NCBI GenBank assembly: GCA_937913075.1
Contig: CALEPU010000184.1
Span: forward strand, 1-11,034
Origin: an uncultured Clostridia bacterium
GTDB lineage: Bacteria > Bacillota > Clostridia > Christensenellales > CAG-138
DNA length: 11,034 nt
Reading direction: 5' to 3'
The translations under genes were made by a program, and so were the position numbers. Below the pieces are notes generated by a model. It was given only the letters and a program-made list of their open reading frames with translations, searched no databases and was not told the origin of the DNA. Below, piece by piece: positions 1 through 6,477 of this stretch (its first letter is position 1; every line of letters starts with the position of its first letter).

Positions 1-568
1 CGGCGGGCTCCGTCGCGCCGCCTATCGGCATCACTGTGGGAGCGGGGGTCAATACGGCCCCGCCGCCCGTGCCGCTTATCTTCAAAGCGGCGTTTTCAAC
101 CGTATGCTCGATGTTTTCCGCTGTGGTGGCGGTCAGGGGCAGATAGCCGAACTCGGACACCTCGATCTCAAGGTCGACGGAGGATGCGCCGCCCAATACC
201 CTGAACTGCGCCTCGAATATCATGCCCTCGGCCTTAATGCCGTCGCTGCCGTACATAAGAATGCCGACGCTTATGAAGGGCATATCCCCCGCCTTCTCGC
301 ATATCGCCATGCCCGTCGCCGCCGCTTCGAGCACGGGACCGCGGGAGAGGGAGACAAATTCCAAAGCCTTATCGTTGTAGTTCAAACGCATATTGAGTAT
401 GTGCGCCTCGTATTCGCCGCTGACGCTGACGCGCACGGTAACGGTATCGCCGACAGCCGCCTCAGCGGGCGCCTCAACGTAAAAACGGGGAGAGCCCTCC
501 GCCAAGGCAAAACGGGCAAGCGGGAGACACATGGTGAAAGCTATTAAAAGAGCCAAAAGCCTTTTCAA
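1..568 (-). CDS. Secreted cohesin-domain protein, C-terminus beyond the left edge
   Basis: Read on the minus strand, an open frame of about 189 codons starts at TTG (568-566) and runs off the window without a stop. The start is chosen because an AAAGGACGG Shine-Dalgarno lies 9-12 nt upstream (578-586) and a complete signal peptide follows directly: KR, a hydrophobic core (LLALLIAF) and an ALA cleavage site near residue 23. The only nearby ATG (532-530) would cut the signal peptide in half. Residues about 28-170 look like a cohesin-type beta-sandwich: VGDTVTVRVSVSG, then LNYNDKALEFVSLSRGPVL, then FEAQFRVLGGASSVDLEI. After that begins a Pro/Thr/Gly-rich linker (TPAPTVMPIGG) leading out of the window. 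Cohesin folds in Clostridia bind dockerins or act as surface adhesion modules; here no dockerin or cellulase is visible, so the partner is unknown. It is exported and probably surface-attached through the missing C-terminus. The cohesin call is from motif recognition only. Confidence 0.72.
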   Translation of the reverse strand, partial: MKRLLALLIAFTMCLPLARFALAEGSPRFYVEAPAEAAVGDTVTVRVSVSGEYEAHILNMRLNYNDKALEFVSLSRGPVLEAAATGMAICEKAGDMPFISVGILMYGSDGIKAEGMIFEAQFRVLGGASSVDLEIEVSEFGYLPLTATTAENIEHTVENAALKISGTGGGAVLTPAPTVMPIGGATEPA

Positions 569-603
569 ATTTTCAAACCGTCCTTTCGATAAATGGCGTT
601 TAA

Positions 604-624
604 GGGCGGGATCGCGTCCCGCTC
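604..624 (-). other. Leader hairpin before the cohesin-domain gene
   Basis: GCGGGA (606-611) and TCCCGC (617-622) form a perfect 6-bp stem with a 5-nt loop, extendable by one G-U and one G-C pair. It falls inside the predicted minus-strand leader, about 36 nt before the start codon. It could affect mRNA stability or translation. There is no U-run, so it is not a terminator. Confidence 0.4.
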
Positions 625-640
625 ATACTGCGCCGACCCT

Positions 641-669
641 ATTTTATCACAACTGCGGGCATATGGCAA
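641..669 (-). promoter_or_regulatory. Sigma-A type promoter for the cohesin-domain gene
   Basis: On the minus strand, TTGCCA (669-664) is separated by exactly 17 bp from TAAAAT (646-641). A TG one base before the -10 box makes an extended -10. Transcription should start near 634, leaving a leader of about 65 nt to the TTG codon. It is back to back with the plus-strand promoter whose -35 begins at 679, so only 9 bp separate the two -35 boxes. Confidence 0.65.
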
Positions 670-678
670 CGGTAAGTA

Positions 679-707
679 TTGCAAAACGGACACAAAAAGC
701 TTATAAT
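679..707 (+). promoter_or_regulatory. Sigma-A type promoter for the 764-5126 gene cluster
   Basis: TTGCAA (679-684), a 17-bp spacer and a perfect TATAAT (702-707) make a strong housekeeping promoter, with transcription expected to start near 714. The resulting leader of about 50 nt carries a short GGAGG/CCTCC hairpin (716-720 with 729-733). It is the only convincing promoter seen ahead of the six plus-strand genes, which supports one transcript. Confidence 0.7.
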
Positions 708-715
708 GTATTTGT

Positions 716-733
716 GGAGGGGGCTGCTCCTCC
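716..733 (+). other. Small 5'-leader hairpin with Shine-Dalgarno-like arm
   Basis: GGAGG (716-720) pairs with CCTCC (729-733) around an 8-nt loop, a few bases after the predicted transcription start. The GGAGG arm is a decoy Shine-Dalgarno, because no suitable start codon follows it. The real one for the lipoprotein is GGAG at 750-753, 10 nt before ATG 764. The hairpin may stabilise the 5' end. Confidence 0.3.
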
Positions 734-763
734 GCCGATCACACTGAATGGAGAAATCGATCA

Positions 764-1462
764 ATGTCAAGGCTTTATAAATCGTTCGCGCTTATACTGG
801 CGCTTATCTGTCTTACGGTGCAGCTTGCCGGCTGTCACGGCAGCGGGAAGACCGAGCAAACCCCCGTGCCGACTGCCTCCGCCGATAATACCGAGGACGG
901 CAGCTCCGCCGTGACCGATGCGCCCGAGGATACCGAGCTGCCGGAGGAGACAGAGCTCCCCGAGTGGATGTGGACTCCCGATCCCGCAATTTACGCTCTC
1001 GGCGAGGACGGCTATTACGAGGATGATTATCTCACCGTCTATTGGCCCTCCTATCTTGAGGTGCAGAGCGCGCTCGGCAGCAACGCCGCGCAGTACGTAG
1101 GCTATCCCGAGGGCAGCGATAAGAAGCTCGTTTTCTGCTATCTGCCCGACGAGGGCGGCAGCTTCGAGGACGAAATAGGCGTCTTTAAGGACGCTGCAAG
1201 CTATGAGGAGTTCATGCAGTCGAACGGCAGCCCCTATTACGTTAAGGAGTTCACCCACATAAAGATCGACGGGCATGATACGCTGCGGGCGGTCATCTAC
1301 TACGACCCTGCGGATGAGCCGGAGCATTTTGTCAGGATGCTGCAATACGCTATCAACGTCAACGGCTGGATATTGCAGATTTCCTTCTCCACTCAGGCGG
1401 ATACCTTCCCCGAGGAGTGCATAACCTGCATCAACACGATACATTTTAAGGACGGGTATTGA
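764..1462 (+). CDS. Putative lipoprotein of unknown function
   Basis: This 232-residue protein is predicted to be exported and lipid-anchored. Residues 1-23 are a lipoprotein signal peptide with lipobox L21-A-G-C24, so Cys24 would be lipidated after signal peptidase II cleavage. Residues 25-66 are a Thr/Pro/Glu/Ala/Asp-rich flexible tether containing a short TELPE repeat. Residues 67-232 form a mixed alpha/beta globular part rich in Tyr, Asp and Glu (ALGEDGYYEDDYLTVYWPSY; INVNGWILQISFSTQADTF). No catalytic motif stands out. The C-terminal part resembles the many small Clostridial lipoproteins with one extracytoplasmic domain, so it could bind a ligand or help cell-wall or protein quality control. 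ATG 764 has GGAG 10 nt upstream. It is the first gene after the promoter and ends 8 nt before the hydrolase start, so the two are probably coupled. The export call is firm; I do not recognise a function. Confidence 0.8.
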   Translation: MSRLYKSFALILALICLTVQLAGCHGSGKTEQTPVPTASADNTEDGSSAVTDAPEDTELPEETELPEWMWTPDPAIYALGEDGYYEDDYLTVYWPSYLEVQSALGSNAAQYVGYPEGSDKKLVFCYLPDEGGSFEDEIGVFKDAASYEEFMQSNGSPYYVKEFTHIKIDGHDTLRAVIYYDPADEPEHFVRMLQYAINVNGWILQISFSTQADTFPEECITCINTIHFKDGY

Positions 1463-1470
1463 TTTAAACC

Positions 1471-2292
1471 ATGAAGCTCGGCGGGCTTTGGTTCGATAAA
1501 AGCGCAAAGGATAAGCAGTGGGGGTTCACTGCCGCGGCTTTGCCGCGCTTTAAAAAGGGCTCGGATACGGGCGTTTTGATATGCCACGGATTTGGCGGCA
1601 GTCCCGCAAATATGCGCTGTCTTGCTGATAAGGCGGAGGAGCTCGGCTTCACCTATACCGTGCCGCTTCTGCGCGGGCATGCGGCGACTCTGGGCGATAT
1701 GGCAGGCTTCGGCAGGGAGGATTGGCGCGAGGACGTATCAAAAGCATACGACGAGCTCGTTTCCGCCGGCTGCAAAAGGATAATACTCTGCGGGCTCAGC
1801 ATGGGCGCGCTTCTCATGGCGGAGCTTGCAGCAAAGCATAAAGAAGACGGCAGGCTCGCGGGGCTTTTTATAATGTGCCCTCCCGTCAGGATGAAGGCTT
1901 ACCTGAATTTCTCGGCCTGCATAGCTCCCCTGGCGCCGTACGTTTTGACCGCTCAGGGCTTCAACTCAAATTCGGATATGGAGATGTACTTCGGCATGGC
2001 GAGCCGCAAGCTGTGGGATATCATAGCCCTCGGCAAAGCGGTGAAAAAAACCGCCTCGCAAATCAAATGCCCCGCGCTCATAATAGAGGCGGAGCGTGAT
2101 AACCGGGTCGCTCCCGTCACTTACCGCATTTTAAAAAAACGCATGCCGACCGCACGGCATATTATAATGCTCGGCGCGCCGCACGGCATTCCTTACAGCC
2201 CGTCCGCAGGCGAGCTGACAGGGATATTTGCCGAGTTTTTAGAGGAACGGACGGCGGCTGACAATGAGAAGCGCGGCATGCGTAATTCGTAA
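1471..2292 (+). CDS. Alpha/beta hydrolase (carboxylesterase/monoacylglycerol lipase-like)
   Basis: A 273-residue cytoplasmic serine hydrolase with no signal peptide. The alpha/beta fold shows an oxyanion-loop motif HGFGGSPANM (39-48), LRGHA (67-71, the usual P-x-x-GHG region), a nucleophile elbow GLSMG (108-112, Ser110), an acid in ERDNRVAP (Asp210) and a catalytic His in APHGI (His238). This order and the approximately 250-270 residue length match the Est30/monoacylglycerol lipase-like group that hydrolyses short-chain esters or monoglycerides. The natural substrate cannot be read from sequence. The start at 1471 has no good Shine-Dalgarno: AAGGA at 1448-1452 is about 18 nt away. The gene probably depends on translation of the lipoprotein that ends 8 nt upstream. 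The in-frame TTG at 1459 is excluded by a stop two codons later. The C-terminal tail is cut through by a tandem repeat. Confidence 0.88.
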   Translation: MKLGGLWFDKSAKDKQWGFTAAALPRFKKGSDTGVLICHGFGGSPANMRCLADKAEELGFTYTVPLLRGHAATLGDMAGFGREDWREDVSKAYDELVSAGCKRIILCGLSMGALLMAELAAKHKEDGRLAGLFIMCPPVRMKAYLNFSACIAPLAPYVLTAQGFNSNSDMEMYFGMASRKLWDIIALGKAVKKTASQIKCPALIIEAERDNRVAPVTYRILKKRMPTARHIIMLGAPHGIPYSPSAGELTGIFAEFLEERTAADNEKRGMRNS

Positions 2293-2309
2293 TCGGTAAT
2301 TCGAAATCG
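2282..2309. repeat. 14-bp tandem duplication across the hydrolase stop codon
   Basis: GTAATTCGTAATCG (2282-2295) is followed directly by GTAATTCGAAATCG (2296-2309), 13 of 14 bases identical. The first copy contains the TAA stop (2290-2292). It looks like a slippage duplication in the junction between two genes of the operon. Confidence 0.6.
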
Positions 2310-2349
2310 GATTGACCGCACGCAGGCGGCAGACTTATTAGGAGGACTT

Positions 2350-3051
2350 ATGATTTTTTCCCTGCTTGCTTCCGAGGGGAGCTGGGCGGATAAGCTGATT
2401 TATCTTGCCCTTTTCCTTATCGTCATAGTCGTATCGCTCAGCTTCCACGAGTGGGCGCACGCGCACGCCGCGCACTGCATGGGCGACGATACCGCGCTCA
2501 ACATGGGCAGAATGACCCTTAACCCATTGGCGCATCTGCATCCCTTGGGCTTTATCTCAATGCTTATTATCGGCTTCGGCTGGGCAAAGCCCGTGCCCGT
2601 CAACCCGAGGAATTACCGCAATTACAAGTGGGGCGAGTTCCGCGTAAGCTTTGCGGGCATATTCACCAACCTCATAATAGCGATAGTTTCGTCTTTTATA
2701 TACGTCGGGCTCTGGTATTATGAGCTGCGCTCCGGAAGGACCCTGCCCGACAACCTCTTTACGCTGCTGTATCTTTTCGGCATAGTCAACTGCTCGCTGG
2801 CTGTTTTTAACTTCATCCCGATCTACCCCCTTGACGGCTACCACATCTTCGAGCTTGTGTTCGGCAAGCTCATTGGCTACAAGGCGGTTTTCTGGATCAG
2901 GACCCACGGCAACTACATCTTCTACGGCTTCATGGCGCTCTCGATAGTGCTTTCCAACGTATTGGGCGTTTCCCCTGCGGGCTTCGTCGCCGACTGGATA
3001 TACGACAAGATATTGCAGGCGTTCGTACTGCTTTTCTCCCTAATACCGTAA
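2350..3051 (+). CDS. Site-2 protease family (M50) membrane metalloprotease
   Basis: A 233-residue polytopic membrane protein with about six hydrophobic segments (roughly 14-32, 64-80, 98-121, 135-157, 186-205, 219-232). The first bears the zinc motif HEWAH (His33, Glu34, His37), which is the metal site and general base of intramembrane zinc proteases. The second signature is FNFIPIYPLDG (153-163), whose Asp162 is the third zinc ligand by family analogy. Thus all catalytic residues are present. Family members cleave transmembrane substrates such as anti-sigma factors; the substrate here is unknown. The usual NPLxHxDPxG motif reads NPLAHLHPLG (58-67), with His in place of Asp. It lacks a PDZ domain, like the short RseP-unlike M50 group. 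A strong GGAGG (2341-2345) sits 4 nt before ATG. M50 genes next to scpA/scpB are a recurring arrangement in Clostridia as I recall it. Confidence 0.9.
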   Translation: MIFSLLASEGSWADKLIYLALFLIVIVVSLSFHEWAHAHAAHCMGDDTALNMGRMTLNPLAHLHPLGFISMLIIGFGWAKPVPVNPRNYRNYKWGEFRVSFAGIFTNLIIAIVSSFIYVGLWYYELRSGRTLPDNLFTLLYLFGIVNCSLAVFNFIPIYPLDGYHIFELVFGKLIGYKAVFWIRTHGNYIFYGFMALSIVLSNVLGVSPAGFVADWIYDKILQAFVLLFSLIP

Positions 3052-3062
3052 AGGCTTTATAA

Positions 3063-3854
3063 ATGGAAGATCCCCGCATCAACGAAAACGGCTATCACGT
3101 CCACATAAAGCAGTTCGACGGCCCCCTCGATCTTTTGCTCTACCTTATCGAAAAGGCGGAGGTCGATATCAGGGAGGTCTATATTTCCGAGATAACTTCG
3201 GAGTTTTTGTCGTACCTTTCCGAGCTTGACGAGCTTGATATGGACGTGGCTTCATCCTTTATTTCCGTTGCCGCGACCCTCGTCTACATGAAGTCCCGTT
3301 CGCTGATGCCGAAGCCAAGGCGCGACGACGAGGAGCAGGAGGAGGAGGACCCGGGCGAGGCGCTGATCCGTCAGCTCCGCGAATACAAGGCTTTTCGCGA
3401 GGCTGCGCAGGATATGCGCGCGCTCTATGAGGAGGCTTCCGCAATGCGCTCGCGCCTGCCTATGGAGTTCCCGCTGCCCCCGAGGGAGATAATATTAAAG
3501 GATACCACCGTCGAAGGGCTTTACTCGGCATTGCTCACTGCGCTTCACCGTGCGCCCGAGGAGGAGACAAAAGAGAGTGTAAGGAGCGTCGAAGCGGACA
3601 GGTTTACGATCAGATCCTGCACGCGGCTCGTCAGAGAAGCCCTCAAGGAACGGAACGGGCGTATAATGTTCCTGACCCTTATGGAGGGCAGGGGCAAGAT
3701 GGAGATAATAGTCACCTTCATGGCGCTGTTGGAGATGCTGCGCCGCGGCGAGATAACTCTCCGGCAGGAAAAGAGCTTCGGGGATATTGCAATAGTCGAG
3801 GGGCAGCTCATCGCCGACGATACAGATATTGATTACGATGACGAAACAGAGTGA
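3063..3854 (+). CDS. scpA: Segregation and condensation protein A (kleisin)
   Basis: ScpA is the kleisin subunit that bridges the two heads of the SMC dimer and, with ScpB, loads and organises the chromosome near the origin. At 263 residues it has the family's usual length. The N-terminal signature FDGPLDLLLYLIEK (18-31) and VYISEITSEFLSYL (39-52) form the SMC-neck binding helical domain, followed by AATLVYMKSRSLMP (70-83). An acidic linker (87-97, DDEEQEEEDPG) and the LIRQLREYKAFREA helix (101-114) make the ScpB-binding middle. The C-terminal winged helix (about 185-250, RIMFLTLMEGR, MEIIVTFMALLEMLRRGEI) contacts the SMC head. ATG 3063 is preceded by AAAGG (3050-3054) 8 nt away. It lies 11 nt after the M50 gene and 8 nt before scpB, so the three are very probably cotranscribed. 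Confidence 0.96.
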   Translation: MEDPRINENGYHVHIKQFDGPLDLLLYLIEKAEVDIREVYISEITSEFLSYLSELDELDMDVASSFISVAATLVYMKSRSLMPKPRRDDEEQEEEDPGEALIRQLREYKAFREAAQDMRALYEEASAMRSRLPMEFPLPPREIILKDTTVEGLYSALLTALHRAPEEETKESVRSVEADRFTIRSCTRLVREALKERNGRIMFLTLMEGRGKMEIIVTFMALLEMLRRGEITLRQEKSFGDIAIVEGQLIADDTDIDYDDETE

Positions 3855-3862
3855 GGCGTTAA

Positions 3863-4396
3863 ATGGACAGGTATGAATTGCAGGGAGCGATAGAAAGCGT
3901 GCTCTTTGTCGCGGGCGAGCCCTTGCCCAAGGCGGAGCTTATGCGGGTGTTTTCACTCACCGCGCTGGAGCTCGCGGCGGCTTTGACAGACCTCGCGGCG
4001 GACTTAGCCGAGCAGCGCCGCGGCATAAAGCTCTTTATGACGGACGATACCGTGCAGCTCGTCACCAATCCCGATTATAACGAGTGGCTTATAAAGCTGC
4101 TCGCCCCTCCTCAGGAGAAGAACCTTTCCGACTCCATGATGGAGACGCTTTCCGTAATAGCCTACCGTCAGCCCGTTACGAGGGCTGATATCGAGGCGGT
4201 CCGCGGCGTCAGGTGCGAGTATGCCGTCAGTCAGCTCTTAAAGCAGGGCTTTATAAAGGAGCTCGGGCGTAAGGACGTAGTGGGACGCCCAATGCTCTTC
4301 GGCACTACCGACGCCTTTTTAAGAAGGTTCGGGCTCCACTCCATAGACGAGCTGCCGCCAATGCCCGTCATCGAGGAGGAAGAAAATGATAATTAA
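3863..4396 (+). CDS. scpB: Segregation and condensation protein B
   Basis: ScpB is a dimeric tandem winged-helix protein that binds the ScpA middle region and stabilises the SMC-ScpAB condensin. The 177-residue length is typical. Signatures are AIESVLFVAGEPLP (9-22) at the start of the first winged helix, LSVIAYRQPVTRADIEAVRGV (96-116) in the second, and GRKDVVGRPMLFGTTDAFLRRFGL (135-158), the most conserved ScpB block. The tail is Glu-rich (EEEEND). ATG 3863 follows GAGTGAGG overlapping the end of scpA. The codons for the acidic tail double as the AGGAGG Shine-Dalgarno (4374-4379) of the next gene. That gene starts inside scpB at 4386, giving an 11-nt overlap. Confidence 0.96.
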   Translation: MDRYELQGAIESVLFVAGEPLPKAELMRVFSLTALELAAALTDLAADLAEQRRGIKLFMTDDTVQLVTNPDYNEWLIKLLAPPQEKNLSDSMMETLSVIAYRQPVTRADIEAVRGVRCEYAVSQLLKQGFIKELGRKDVVGRPMLFGTTDAFLRRFGLHSIDELPPMPVIEEEENDN

Positions 4397-5126
4397 CGGG
4401 CTTCAAAAAACCACTCTCCTCGATTTCCCCGGCAGGGTCGCCTGCACGGTGTTCTTCGGCGGCTGCGACCTCAGGTGTCCCTTCTGCCATAACGCCGGGC
4501 TCGTATTGGCTCCGCAGGACGAGCCTTTTGTTTCGGAGGAGGAGTTTTTCCGCTTTCTCAATAAGCGGCAAGGCATTTTGGACGGCGTCTGCGTCACCGG
4601 CGGCGAGCCGTTAATGCAGCGGGATATAGAGCGTTTTATTATGAGGATAAAGGAGACGGGCTTCCTCGTTAAGCTCGATACCAACGGCACCTTCCCCGAT
4701 AAGCTTAAAGCGCTCATTGAAAAAGGGCTTTTGGACTATATCGCAATGGATATCAAGTCCTCACTCAAAAACTACAAAAAGGCCGTCGGTCTCAGGGATT
4801 TCGATACCGCCTGCATAATTAGCTCCGCGGATATGATAATGCAAAGCGGCGTGCCCTATGAGTTCCGCACGACCGCCGCCAAGGGGCTCATCGAAGCCTC
4901 CGACTTTGCCTCCATAGGCGAGTGGCTTGATGGCGCGGAGCGCTATTTTATCCAAGCCTTCCGCGACGGCGATACCCTCATCTATAAGACCGCGAGGACC
5001 GATGACAGCGGGCGCATGCCCCTGCCCATATCCCCCCTTTCGGAATTTACCGCGGAGGAGCTTCGTGCCTTCTCGGATATCGTCCGCCCGCATTTCGGCG
5101 AGGTCGGGATAAGGGGAGCGGACTGA
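4386..5126 (+). CDS. Anaerobic ribonucleotide reductase activating protein, radical SAM (NrdG-type)
   Basis: A 246-residue cytoplasmic radical SAM enzyme. CDLRCPFC (Cys27, Cys31, Cys34; CxxxCxxC) binds the [4Fe-4S] cluster, and TGGEP (71-75) is the SAM-binding motif. The opening LQKTTLLDFPGRVACTVFF, then KLDTNG and DYIAMDIKSS, match the longer NrdG family of Clostridia that reductively cleaves SAM to form the glycyl radical on the class III ribonucleoside-triphosphate reductase NrdD. This allows dNTP synthesis without oxygen. A pyruvate formate-lyase activase is the alternative, less likely from the LDFPG opening. No nrdD or other glycyl-radical substrate is in the window. ATG 4386 has AGGAGG (4374-4379) 6 nt upstream, and the gene overlaps scpB by 11 nt, which implies translational coupling. 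It is the last gene of the operon, followed by a terminator. Confidence 0.9.
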   Translation: MIINGLQKTTLLDFPGRVACTVFFGGCDLRCPFCHNAGLVLAPQDEPFVSEEEFFRFLNKRQGILDGVCVTGGEPLMQRDIERFIMRIKETGFLVKLDTNGTFPDKLKALIEKGLLDYIAMDIKSSLKNYKKAVGLRDFDTACIISSADMIMQSGVPYEFRTTAAKGLIEASDFASIGEWLDGAERYFIQAFRDGDTLIYKTARTDDSGRMPLPISPLSEFTAEELRAFSDIVRPHFGEVGIRGAD

Positions 5127-5177
5127 CAAAAAGGGCTGCTGCATTCAACGATCATTTGAGACAAAGCTCATAGATAA

Positions 5178-5216
5178 AAGCATGGCGTGATTTTGAACGA
5201 GCCATGCTTGTTTTTT
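5178..5216 (+). terminator. Rho-independent terminator, probably bidirectional
   Basis: AAGCATGGC (5178-5186) and GCCATGCTT (5201-5209) form a perfect 9-bp stem with a 14-nt loop, followed by G and six T (5211-5216). It lies about 50 nt after the activase stop and ends the plus-strand operon. Read from the minus strand the stem is followed by TTTTATCTAT, so it may also stop transcripts from the converging CDF gene. Confidence 0.88.
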
Positions 5217-5223
5217 AACGGTA

Positions 5224-5260
5224 TTACACTAACTTACATTATAGTTAAGTGTAAGGTCAA
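5224..5260. promoter_or_regulatory. AT-rich inverted repeat, orphan operator-like site
   Basis: TTACACTAACT (5224-5234) is the inverse complement of AGTTAAGTGTAA (5243-5254) apart from one bulged A, around an 8-nt loop. Nested in it, CTTACA (5233-5238) and TGTAAG (5250-5255) form a second dyad with an 11-bp centre. On the minus strand TTGACC (5260-5255) overlaps the dyad and a TATAAT (5243-5238) sits within it, but they are only 11 bp apart. This looks like a MerR-type promoter/operator that is degraded or misplaced. No gene starts downstream of it on either strand. It lacks the T-run of a terminator. Confidence 0.4.
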
Positions 5261-5287
5261 GCGCTAAATTTAATATATTTTCGCGGG

Positions 5288-5300
5288 GAGGCGTCGCCTC
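5288..5300 (-). other. Short GC-rich hairpin after the CDF gene
   Basis: GAGGC (5288-5292) and GCCTC (5296-5300) form a 5-bp stem with a 3-nt loop, 13 nt past the CDF stop on the minus strand. An A/T-rich stretch follows, but there is no T-run, so it would be at best a weak terminator or an mRNA 3'-end stabiliser. Confidence 0.3.
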
Positions 5301-5312
5301 GATATTCCCTTT

Positions 5313-6470
5313 TCACAGATCGGTAACGTCCACGTCGGGGGTTACCAGCACGGAGTAGTCGGGGTAGAGCCGCTTTATTTCTTCGCAGAGCGTTTGTACG
5401 CATTCCCTGGGCTCAACGTCAAAGCTCGTCACAACGTCAAAGCGCATGGTCTTAGCCGCAGTGTCGGCATAAAAGCCGTGGAGCTGCAAAGCCCAATCGT
5501 GTGAAAATACCTTCTGCTGCACGGCGTTTCTTATGGCCGCCGCTTCACTGTTCTTGGTGTTGAAGGAGTAAACGCCGACGCCGGTCAGGATAACGCCGGT
5601 CTCGGTAAACACCTTCGCCTGTATCCTGCGGGTCAGCACGTCCACCTCGTCCACGGACATGGTATCGGGCAGCTCGATATGCACAGAGCCATAGCTCCTT
5701 GAAGGACCGTAGTTGTAAAGAATAAGATCGTATGCGCCGCGCACCTCCGGCTCGGAGTTTATAAGCTGCTTTATCGCCTTGGTCACCTCGGGGCTCTCAC
5801 GATGCCCAAGTATATCGCCGAGCGCCTCGAGCATGAGCTCGACGCCGGATTTTATAATGAACACGGCGATTATTACGCCGACGTAGGCTTCGAGCGAAAG
5901 CCCCGTCGTCATAAAGATTATTGCCGAGGCGAGCACCGATGCGGAGAGTATCGCGTCGGATACCGCGTCCGTGCCGGAGGCAACGAGCGCGCCGGAATTG
6001 ACCTTTTTGCCCTGCGATTTTACAAAGCGCCCGAGCAGCAGCTTGACTATTATCGCCGCGCCGACGACTATAAGCGTCACAGCCGAATAATCGGCAGCCT
6101 CGGGGCGGATTATCTTCTTTACAGACTCAACGAGCGAGGTTATGCCGGCATACAGCACCAACGCCGCGACTATCATGGCGCTGAGGTACTCTATACGCCC
6201 GTGCCCCAATGGATGCTTTTTGTCGGGACGGCGGTTTGCGAGCTTGGTGCCGATTATCGTTATCACCGAAGAAAGCGCGTCGGAAAGATTGTTTACCGCA
6301 TCCAGCACGACGGCGATCGAGTTTGCTATAAGTCCCGCGGCAGCCTTGAAGGCCGCAAGCAGTACGTTTGCGATGATACCGATAACGCTGGTGCGGACTA
6401 TGACTTTGTCGCGCGAAACGAGCGCCTGCTCAGCGCCTGCGGGAGCGTTCTTTTCGTCTGTCACATTCAT
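5313..6470 (-). CDS. Cation diffusion facilitator exporter, probably Mn(II)
   Basis: A 385-residue CDF antiporter that should export a divalent metal across the cytoplasmic membrane in exchange for protons. The N-terminal part has six hydrophobic segments (about 27-48, 50-75, 95-115, 128-148, 172-190, 192-215). The metal-site motif of the second helix is LDAVNNLSD (56-64; Asn60/Asp64), that of the fifth helix is GTDAVSDA (166-173; Asp168/Asp172). Zinc exporters such as YiiP have His at the first position of the fifth-helix motif. The N/D-xxx-D plus D-xxx-D set is the pattern of MntE-type Mn(II) exporters, so Mn is the best guess and Fe the alternative. KHPLGHGRIEYL (85-96) is the cytoplasmic loop typical of the family. 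The cytoplasmic domain (about 222-308) is followed by a further 75-residue alpha/beta extension, seen in long Clostridial members. The start ATG (6470-6468) was kept because the upstream leader is non-coding. Confidence 0.93.
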   Translation of the reverse strand: MNVTDEKNAPAGAEQALVSRDKVIVRTSVIGIIANVLLAAFKAAAGLIANSIAVVLDAVNNLSDALSSVITIIGTKLANRRPDKKHPLGHGRIEYLSAMIVAALVLYAGITSLVESVKKIIRPEAADYSAVTLIVVGAAIIVKLLLGRFVKSQGKKVNSGALVASGTDAVSDAILSASVLASAIIFMTTGLSLEAYVGVIIAVFIIKSGVELMLEALGDILGHRESPEVTKAIKQLINSEPEVRGAYDLILYNYGPSRSYGSVHIELPDTMSVDEVDVLTRRIQAKVFTETGVILTGVGVYSFNTKNSEAAAIRNAVQQKVFSHDWALQLHGFYADTAAKTMRFDVVTSFDVEPRECVQTLCEEIKRLYPDYSVLVTPDVDVTDL

Positions 6471-6477
6471 AATTCCC

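Noticed and set aside
767..1507. 246-codon open frame on the minus strand opposite the lipoprotein gene
   Set aside because: It is a mirror of codon bias. The plus-strand frame has a lipobox, promoter and ribosome site; the minus frame has neither start signals nor a recognisable protein pattern.
5224..5254. Second terminator in the convergent region
   Set aside because: The dyad is AT-rich with a bulge and neither side is followed by a T-run, unlike the clear terminator at 5178-5216.
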